A DNA stretch of 64,000 nucleotides from Bacillota bacterium (GTDB taxonomy: Bacteria; Bacillota; Clostridia; Christensenellales; Christensenellaceae). This document shows positions 58,179 to 64,000 of the stretch, piece after piece. Both the position numbers and the translations under genes were made by a program. Below the pieces are notes generated by a model. That model saw nothing but the letters and a program-made list of their open reading frames with translations, was not told the origin of the DNA and did not search any database. The DNA lies in NCBI GenBank assembly GCA_023408315.1, contig JAEYKI010000008.1, positions 434,001 through 498,000 on the forward strand. Direction: 5' to 3'. How positions within the stretch are numbered: position 1 is the first letter of the stretch; every line of letters begins with the position of its first letter.

Positions 58179-59459
58179 TTAAGATGCTGTTTCTTTGTTC
58201 TTGGGTTGTGGTGCGCCCGGAATCTTCTTCGTTTCACCAACCACCAGCATTGGCTTGCTGTTCTTAATGGTTTCTTTGGTAATAACACATTTCAGGACGT
58301 CCGTTCTGTTCGGTATATCGTACATCACGTCCAGCATGGCGGATTCCACAATGGCCCTAAGGCCCCTCGCGCCGGTGTTGCGCGCAATCGCCAGTTTTGC
58401 GATGGCGTCCAGCGCCTCTTTCTCAAACTCCAGCTCAACGCCGTCCATCTCAAACAGCTTTGTATATTGTTTTGTAAGCGCGTTTTTGGGCTTGGTCAGT
58501 ATATCAATCAGCGCTTCTTCGTTCAGCGAATGCAGCGTGGCAATCACCGGCACCCTGCCTACAAACTCGGGAATCAGCCCAAACTTCATCAGATCTTCGG
58601 GCAATATCTTCTCGTACAGTTCGCCCAGGTCTTTTTCAGCCTTGCTCTTAATGTCCGCTCCAAACCCCATGGTCTTCTTGCCCACCCGGTTCTCTATGAT
58701 TCCTTCCAGTCCGCCGAACGCGCCGCCGCACAGGAACAAAATGTCCGTGGTGTCTATCTGCAGGAACTCCTGATGCGGATGCTTGCGGCCGCCCTGCGGC
58801 GGAACGCTTGCCACCGTACCCTCCAGAATCTTCAGGAGCGCCTGCTGCACGCCCTCGCCCGAAACGTCGCGCGTGATGGACGGGTTTTCGCTCTTCCGCG
58901 CAATCTTGTCAATCTCATCAATGTAGATAATGCCCTTCTGCGCGCGTTCAATATCATAATCCGCGGCCTGTATGAGCTTCAGCAGTATGTTTTCCACATC
59001 TTCGCCCACGTAACCCGCTTCTGTAAGGCTGGTTGCGTCGGCAATGGCAAACGGCACGTTCAGTATCCTGGCCAGGGTCTGCGCCAGCAGCGTTTTTCCG
59101 CAGCCGGTGGGCCCAAGCATCAGAATATTGCTTTTCTGAATTTCCGTATCGTCCCCCATCTTGGAGTTGATTCTTTTGTAGTGGTTGTAAACGGCAACAG
59201 CCAGGCATTTTTTTGCCTTTTCCTGCCCAATCACATATTCGTCCAGCGCGGCCACAATCTGCGCTGGCTTGGGTATCTCCGTATCCTCAAAGGCTTTCGG
59301 CGCAACGTAATCTTCCTCGATTATCTCTTTGCACAACTCAACGCATTCGTCGCAGATATAGACGCCCGGCCCGGCAATCAGGCGTTTCACCTGATCCTGG
59401 GTTTTGCTGCAAAATGAGCATTTTAACTGTTTGGAACCGTCATCATAATCTTTATACAT
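58179..59459 (-). CDS. clpX: ATP-dependent Clp protease ATP-binding subunit ClpX
   Basis: Unfoldase that feeds ClpP. 426 residues: N-terminal zinc domain (CSFCSKTQ...ICDECVELC), Walker A GPTGCGKT near 120, Walker B IIYIDEIDKIARK near 180, sensor region and the pore loop GYVGEDVE near 150. C-terminal helical domain ends in a lysine/proline tail. 16 bases after clpP. Complete and typical. Confidence 0.98.
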   Translation of the reverse strand: MYKDYDDGSKQLKCSFCSKTQDQVKRLIAGPGVYICDECVELCKEIIEEDYVAPKAFEDTEIPKPAQIVAALDEYVIGQEKAKKCLAVAVYNHYKRINSKMGDDTEIQKSNILMLGPTGCGKTLLAQTLARILNVPFAIADATSLTEAGYVGEDVENILLKLIQAADYDIERAQKGIIYIDEIDKIARKSENPSITRDVSGEGVQQALLKILEGTVASVPPQGGRKHPHQEFLQIDTTDILFLCGGAFGGLEGIIENRVGKKTMGFGADIKSKAEKDLGELYEKILPEDLMKFGLIPEFVGRVPVIATLHSLNEEALIDILTKPKNALTKQYTKLFEMDGVELEFEKEALDAIAKLAIARNTGARGLRAIVESAMLDVMYDIPNRTDVLKCVITKETIKNSKPMLVVGETKKIPGAPQPKNKETAS

Positions 59460-59475
59460 ATTTCACCTCAAAAGT

Positions 59476-60060
59476 CTACCGCTTTGGTTGTATGATCTCG
59501 TCTATAATACCATATTCCAAAGCTTCTTTTGCTGTCATAAAATAATCTCGTTCCACGTCCTTTTCAATCCGTTCCAGCGGTTGCCCGGTACGTTCGCTCA
59601 AAATATGGTTCATCTTTTCCTTAATGGCCAATATATGCTTCGCGTGGATAGCAATATCTGTAGCCTGGCCCTGCGTTCCACCAAGCGGCTGGTGAATCAG
59701 CACTTCCGCGTTGGGAAGCACCTTGCGCTTCCCTTTCGCGCCCGCTGCCAGCAAAAACGCCCCCATAGAAGCGGCCATGCCGATGCAGATGGTAGAAACG
59801 TCGCACTTGATATACTGCATGGTATCATAAATGGCCATGCCGGAAGTAATGGAGCCGCCCGGGCTGTTGATATACAAAAATATATCTTTATCCGGATCTT
59901 CCGCTTCAAGGAATATCATCTGCGCAACCACCAGGTTCGCCATCACATCCTCAATCTCTCCGGTTAAAAAGATAATCCTGTCTTTTAAAAGCCTGGAAAA
60001 AATATCGTATGAACGCTCGCCACGGTTGGTCTGTTCTATAACAATAGGAACTAAACTCAT
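59476..60060 (-). CDS. clpP: ATP-dependent Clp protease proteolytic subunit ClpP
   Basis: Serine protease core of the Clp machine. 194 residues. Catalytic Ser98 in GMAASMGAFL, His123 in LIHQPLGG and the aspartate near 172 in ERDYFMTA match Bacillus numbering. The N-terminus MSLVPIVIEQTNRGERSYDI is typical. Between tig and clpX, co-directional; no CtsR box seen upstream. Confidence 0.98.
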   Translation of the reverse strand: MSLVPIVIEQTNRGERSYDIFSRLLKDRIIFLTGEIEDVMANLVVAQMIFLEAEDPDKDIFLYINSPGGSITSGMAIYDTMQYIKCDVSTICIGMAASMGAFLLAAGAKGKRKVLPNAEVLIHQPLGGTQGQATDIAIHAKHILAIKEKMNHILSERTGQPLERIEKDVERDYFMTAKEALEYGIIDEIIQPKR

Positions 60061-60102
60061 GATTAGCCTCCGTTTCCTTAACTATTGTATCTAAGACTTC
60101 TG

Positions 60103-61446
60103 TTAATTATTCTCTTCTTTTTTTTGCTCTTCACTGCTGTCTTCGGTCTTTTTTTCTTCTTCCTGCTTGATCACTGCGTTCGCAGCCAGGAAATCAAACA
60201 GTTTATCTACCTTGACACGGTCGCGGAAATAATCCATATCCTCGTCGCGGATCAGCTTCTTATATTCCTCGGGCGTCTTTTTTGCATCCTCGGCCACCTT
60301 GGCAATCTGCTTTTCCACATCCTCGTCCGTGGCTTCAATGCCTTCCGCCTCAATCATGGCTTCTATGCACAGCCGCATTTTCACCTGTTTCTCCGAACCC
60401 TCGTGGTAGTCCGCTTTCAAATCGTCCATGGTTTTGCCAATGTATTTCAAATAGTCTTCCAACTTCATGCCCTGGTACATCAGTTGATAGGAAAGCTGCT
60501 GCAACTGGTAGTTTGTCTGCGATTCTATCATGGGCTCGGGAATCTCCACCTGGGAGTTCTCCACAACAGCCTTTAATATATCGTCCTCCGCCTGGGACTT
60601 GGCCTTGTCGTCCGCAGCCTTTTTCAGGTTTTTCTTGATATCCTTTTTATAATCCGCAAGGGTATCAAACTCAGACACGTCCTGCGCAAACTCGTCGTTC
60701 AATTCCGGCAGTTCCTTTTGCTTAACGCTCAGTATATTAAGCGCAAACACAGCTTCTTTTCCGGCAAGCTCAGCCGCCGGATATTCCGCGGGAAAAATAA
60801 CGGTAATGTCTTTTTTATCGCCCGGTTTCGCGCCAGCAACCTGCTCTTCAAATCCCGGAATAAACCGGCCGGAGCCAAGCTCCAGCGTCTGGCCCTCCGC
60901 GGTGCCGCCGTCAAACTTCACGCCGTCCACAGAGCCGGAATAATCCAGCACCACGGTGTCGCCCGTTTTGGCTTCACGTTCCACTTCCACCCAGCGCACG
61001 TTCTGGCTGCGCACTTTTTCAAGCTCCGCGTTTACTTCTTTCGCGCCGATCTTTTCATCTTTTTTGGTTATTTCAATTCCCTTATACTGTCCCAGGGTCA
61101 CTTCCGGCTTTAAGAATACTTCTGCCGTAAAAGTGCAGCCTTCTTCCTTGCCTATCTTTACAATATCAATGTCGGGTCTGGAGACAACGTCCAGCTTGTG
61201 CTCAGCCACTGCATCGTCAAACGCTGTTGGAAAAGCCGCGTCAAACGCTTCTTCAAAAAATACGCCTTCGCCATAAAAGTTCTCTATCATAAACTGCGGG
61301 GCTTTTCCTTTTCTGAATCCGGGTACGTTGTATTTGCCGCGCACCTTTAAATATGCTTTTTGCAGCCCGTCTTTAAAGTCCTCAGCGCTAATCTCTATTT
61401 CCAGTTTCGCTTTGTTGTTTTCCAGTAGTTCAAGCTTGCTAGCCAT
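60103..61446 (-). CDS. tig: Trigger factor (ribosome-associated chaperone and peptidyl-prolyl isomerase)
   Basis: Binds the nascent chain at the ribosome exit. I start at the ATG at 61444-61446, thirteen bases after GGAGG; the frame extends 12 codons further, less likely to be used. 447 residues. N-terminal ribosome-binding domain with VPGFRKGKAPQFMIENFYG, the FKBP-type domain near 150-240 (GDTVVLDYSG, FIPGFEEQVAGAKPGDKKDI) and a helical C-terminus ending in a Glu/Lys-rich tail of about 20 residues. First gene of the proteostasis operon. Confidence 0.97.
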   Translation of the reverse strand: MASKLELLENNKAKLEIEISAEDFKDGLQKAYLKVRGKYNVPGFRKGKAPQFMIENFYGEGVFFEEAFDAAFPTAFDDAVAEHKLDVVSRPDIDIVKIGKEEGCTFTAEVFLKPEVTLGQYKGIEITKKDEKIGAKEVNAELEKVRSQNVRWVEVEREAKTGDTVVLDYSGSVDGVKFDGGTAEGQTLELGSGRFIPGFEEQVAGAKPGDKKDITVIFPAEYPAAELAGKEAVFALNILSVKQKELPELNDEFAQDVSEFDTLADYKKDIKKNLKKAADDKAKSQAEDDILKAVVENSQVEIPEPMIESQTNYQLQQLSYQLMYQGMKLEDYLKYIGKTMDDLKADYHEGSEKQVKMRLCIEAMIEAEGIEATDEDVEKQIAKVAEDAKKTPEEYKKLIRDEDMDYFRDRVKVDKLFDFLAANAVIKQEEEKKTEDSSEEQKKEENN

Positions 61447-61497
61447 TATTCTCTTCATTCCTCCAATATTTAACTCCGGCACAAAATACCAAGCTAC

Positions 61498-61526
61498 ATT
61501 GTATCATACCGGCTTTCCCTATGCAA
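61498..61526 (-). promoter_or_regulatory. Sigma-A promoter of tig-clpP-clpX
   Basis: On the minus strand TTGCAT (61521-61526), 17-base spacer, TACAAT (61498-61503), about 50 bases before tig. It fits exactly between the ygiQ stop and tig. Confidence 0.8.
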
Positions 61527-61528
61527 CA

Positions 61529-63277
61529 TTAATCGCGGATGAGGCACCTCTTTTCTTTACCGATCAAATCCTCCCTGCCCGCCTGCCGCAGCGCTTTGAG
61601 CACAATTTGCTTGTTCTGGGGCCTGGAGTACTGCATCAGAGCGCGCTGCATTTCCTTTTCCTTGGCCGATTTCGCCACATACACCGGCTTTTGGGTAGTC
61701 GGATCCATACCCGTATAATACATACAGGTGGCAATCGTTCCCGGAGTTGGATAAAAATCCTGCACCTGGTCCGGAATGAACCCTTCGTCCCGTATAAACT
61801 CTGCCAGGGCGATAGCGTCCTTCAGCGTGCAGCCCGGATGGGAAGACAGAAAATACGGCAATACGTATTGCTTTATATGTAAACGATTTGACGTCTGGTT
61901 AAACTTGTTCACAAATTGTTTATAATTGTCGATACTTGGCTTTCCCATAATCCTCAGCACATCGTCCGATACATGCTCAGGCGCAACACGCAGTTGCCCG
62001 CTCACATGGTGGCTTGCAAGCTCCCGGATAAACGCGCCGTTGTCCATCAGCGCGTAATCGTGCCGCACGCCCGAGCGCACAAACACCTTTTTAACGCCGG
62101 GCAGCGCGCGCAATTTTTTTAATAAGCCAACATATTCCGCGTGGCTCACCCGCAAATACTTGCATTTCTGCGGGGTCAGGCACCTCCGTTTGGTGCAAAC
62201 GCCCCTGGGGTTTTCGCAGCGCGCGCCGTAAAAGTTGGCGGTGGGCCCGCCCACGTCGTGTATATAGCCCTTAAACTCCCTGTCCGCCGTCATCTTTTTT
62301 GCTTCCGCAAGAACGCTCTCTTCGCTCCTGTTCTGCAAATGCTTGCCCTGGTGATAATAAATGGAGCAATACGCACACCCGCCAATGCACCCGCGCTGTG
62401 TTGTCAGCGAAAACTTCACCTCGTCCAGCGCCGGTATATGTTCCTTATAAAAAGGATGCGGCCGGTATTCAAAATCCATGCCGTATACGCTGTCCATCTG
62501 CTCTTCTGTCAGCGGCTCTGCCGGCGGGTTTTGCACCGCGTAAAAATCCCGCTGCATCTGCGCAACCGGGTTTTCCCGTTCATTCATCTGCATCATAAAA
62601 GCGTCGCAGTAGCTGTGCTTGTTCTTAACTGCTTCCTCAAAAGAAGGCGTTTCCTTATATTCATAAACCCGCTCCAAATTGCCAGCCGGGTAGCATGTCC
62701 CTTTTATATAGGTAATATCCCGCACCGCAATCCCGGATGCAAGCGCGTCCGCAATTTCCAGTACGGGGTTTTCGCCCATGCCGTATACCAGCAGGTCGGC
62801 GCCGCTGTCCGCCAATATGCTTTGCCGCACCGCGTCGTCCCAGTAGTCGTAATGCGCAAAGCGCCGAAGGCTCGCTTCCACCCCGCCAACAATCACGGGT
62901 ATATCCCCAAACGCTTCCCGTATCTTGTTTGTATATACAATTGTGGCCCGCTTTGGCCGCAGGCCCGCCTTGCCACCCGGAGAATACGCATCGTCCTTTC
63001 GCCTGCGCTTGTTCACCGTGTACAGGTTCACCATGCTGTCCATGTTGCCCGCGCTCACCAGAAACCCAAGCCGCGGCCTGCCCAGTCTTTTAAAATCATC
63101 CAGACTGTTCCAGTCCGGCTGCGCGATGATCCCCACGCCATACCCGTTCATCTCCAGCCATTTACCAATCAACGCGTTCGCAAAACTGGGGTGGTCCACA
63201 TACGCATCCCCCGTTACCAATATAAAATCCAGCTCCCTGCCGCCTACCTCGGCAGCCGTCATCGGCAAAAAACTCAT
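61529..63277 (-). CDS. YgiQ family radical SAM protein
   Basis: 582 residues. N-terminal B12-binding-like domain region, then radical SAM with the cluster motif RGCIGGCAYCSIYYHQG (CX3CX2C, near 295-311). Further cysteines (GVCTKRRCLTPQKC near 360) may bind a second cluster. C-terminal segment PDQVQDFYPTPGTIATCMYYTG is characteristic of the family. Function in the cell is unknown. It lies alone between tig and the repeat element. Confidence 0.93.
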   Translation of the reverse strand: MSFLPMTAAEVGGRELDFILVTGDAYVDHPSFANALIGKWLEMNGYGVGIIAQPDWNSLDDFKRLGRPRLGFLVSAGNMDSMVNLYTVNKRRRKDDAYSPGGKAGLRPKRATIVYTNKIREAFGDIPVIVGGVEASLRRFAHYDYWDDAVRQSILADSGADLLVYGMGENPVLEIADALASGIAVRDITYIKGTCYPAGNLERVYEYKETPSFEEAVKNKHSYCDAFMMQMNERENPVAQMQRDFYAVQNPPAEPLTEEQMDSVYGMDFEYRPHPFYKEHIPALDEVKFSLTTQRGCIGGCAYCSIYYHQGKHLQNRSEESVLAEAKKMTADREFKGYIHDVGGPTANFYGARCENPRGVCTKRRCLTPQKCKYLRVSHAEYVGLLKKLRALPGVKKVFVRSGVRHDYALMDNGAFIRELASHHVSGQLRVAPEHVSDDVLRIMGKPSIDNYKQFVNKFNQTSNRLHIKQYVLPYFLSSHPGCTLKDAIALAEFIRDEGFIPDQVQDFYPTPGTIATCMYYTGMDPTTQKPVYVAKSAKEKEMQRALMQYSRPQNKQIVLKALRQAGREDLIGKEKRCLIRD

Positions 63278-63304
63278 TTACCGCTCCAAAACATTGATGT
63301 CCCG

Positions 63305-63313
63305 ATTATACCA
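63305..63313 (-). promoter_or_regulatory. Extended -10 element of the ygiQ gene
   Basis: TGGTATAAT on the minus strand, about 28 bases before the ygiQ start; -35 match is weak. Confidence 0.5.
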
Positions 63314-63392
63314 CAGATCGCCGGGCAAAACAAAAGCGGGGCTTCCGCCTCACTTTATCGCCCACTGGGCGCATTCGGCTACGCCCCGGCCA

Positions 63393-63613
63393 CTTCTTTT
63401 CTTAAAAGAAAAGAAGCAAAAGAATTTTATGTCAAAACACCGTTTCACGGTGTTTTGGAGAAAAAATAAACAAGTAGTTTAGCGCAGATACCTATGCCAG
63501 AGGCAGGCTGGCTTTTATTGCCCCGCAATATCGCACAGCGGTATTGCGGACAAACGGGATTCCAAAGGGACAATTCATCCCTTTGGCGAGTGGTTTGGAG
63601 GCGGGCAGCCTCC
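63393..63613 (-). repeat. Multi-hairpin intergenic repeat, copy A
   Basis: On the minus strand, in order: GGAGGC/GCCTCC (63597-63613), CCAAAGGGA/TCCCTTTGG (63562-63586), a 12-bp stem around 63523-63549, GCCAG/CTGGC (63496-63512) and an 11-bp stem CAAAACACCGT/ACGGTGTTTTG (63433-63457), then a CTTCTTTTC/GAAAAGAAG palindrome (63393-63417). This mirrors copy B at 10.59-10.76 kb, with linkers also similar (AGAATCCCATATGCC versus GGAATCCCGTTTGTCC). It fills nearly all of the 338-bp gap between the azoreductase and ygiQ genes. Confidence 0.8.
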
Positions 63614-63615
63614 AA

Positions 63616-64000
63616 TTAAAAGTCTTTAGCTACTTCTTTGGCTTGTGCCTGCGCTTTGGCGACGATGGCCCCGGCGTCGTTGCCCTGAACGTCCAGGCCG
63701 TCCGCAAAGATGGTGGTAAAGTCTATGATCCCAAAGAACCCGAATATGGTTTTAACATACCTGTCTCCCAGTTCAAAATCGCAGGCGGGCGCAGAACAGT
63801 AATCGCCTCCGCGGGAGACGATATTAACGGCTTTTTTGCCGCCCAGCAGGCCCTGCGCGCCGTATTCGGTATAGTGGAATGTAACGCCCACTATGGAAAC
63901 ATAATCCACGTACGCCTTTAAAATTGCCGGGATGCCAAGGTTCCACATGGGTTCGGCAACCACATACTTGTCCGCCTCCGCAAACTGGTAGGCGTATTTA
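63616..64000 (-). CDS. azoR: FMN-dependent NADH:quinone oxidoreductase / azoreductase (5' end beyond right edge)
   Basis: The C-terminal 127 residues of a flavodoxin-fold oxidoreductase. The frame stays open to the window edge (reading YAYQFAEADKYVVAEPMWN). FMN-site segments PMWNLGIPAILKAYVDYV and VSRGGDYCSAP (usually SRGG or ARGG) match AzoR/AcpD. The end, AQAQAKEVAKDF, fits the family C-terminus. Start and N-terminal FMN loop lie outside. Confidence 0.9.
   Translation of the reverse strand, partial: KYAYQFAEADKYVVAEPMWNLGIPAILKAYVDYVSIVGVTFHYTEYGAQGLLGGKKAVNIVSRGGDYCSAPACDFELGDRYVKTIFGFFGIIDFTTIFADGLDVQGNDAGAIVAKAQAQAKEVAKDF

Overview
The window looks like a chromosomal segment of a moderate-GC Gram-positive anaerobe of class Clostridia. 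Evidence is the PolC-type replicative polymerase, the yrzL-ruvX-yrzB and frr-uppS-cdsA-dxr-rseP-ispG-polC gene orders, a SigG-type sporulation sigma fragment beside ylmC and nrdR, and a corrinoid/PocR gene set. An affiliation near Christensenellales is only a guess. Most housekeeping genes lie on the minus strand. TTG starts supported by Shine-Dalgarno sites are common (polC, dxr, nrdR, ruvX, cheW, the recombinase).

Layout. 1-22 kb is core: rel (cut by the left edge), recJ, secF/secD, polC, the MEP/lipid/envelope run ispG-rseP-dxr-cdsA-uppS, ribosome recycling and translation (frr, pyrH, tsf, rpsB), the DUF1292-ruvX-ireB operon and a cysteine desulfurase. 22-28.7 kb holds a CPBP protease, a PhoR/PhoP-like pair, pgeF, nrdR, ylmC, cheW and a SigG gene that lacks its whole 5' part. 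Directly beyond the break are a diguanylate cyclase and a large serine recombinase preceded by a 39-codon ORF and an inverted repeat. 31-38 kb is mixed: aroF, a hydrolase, a secreted NlpC/P60 endopeptidase, tRNA-Ala(CGC) with a duplicated 3' end, an acyltransferase/SDR pair and the stump of a tyrosine integrase in AT-rich DNA, which looks like the scar of an integrative element. 38-43 kb is a BMP-type nucleoside ABC importer behind a strong promoter and a structured leader. 43-50 kb holds an MFS pump, a membrane-anchored nitroreductase-like protein with a TetR regulator, a TetR/membrane-protein pair and a secreted repeat protein. 50-54 kb is a corrinoid cluster (PocR/AraC regulator, corrinoid protein, DUF1638, RamA-like activator) with no methyltransferase gene. 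54-64 kb is the proteostasis operon tig-clpP-clpX-lon-engB-phosphoesterase, a YgiQ radical-SAM protein and an azoreductase cut by the right edge.

The two most unusual signals are: (1) a roughly 200-bp intergenic element with five hairpins in the same order, present in two divergent copies (10.6 kb and 63.5 kb) whose differences largely preserve base pairing; and (2) the sigG gene broken exactly at a conserved coding position, next to a site-specific recombinase. No CRISPR array, rRNA or insertion sequence was seen.
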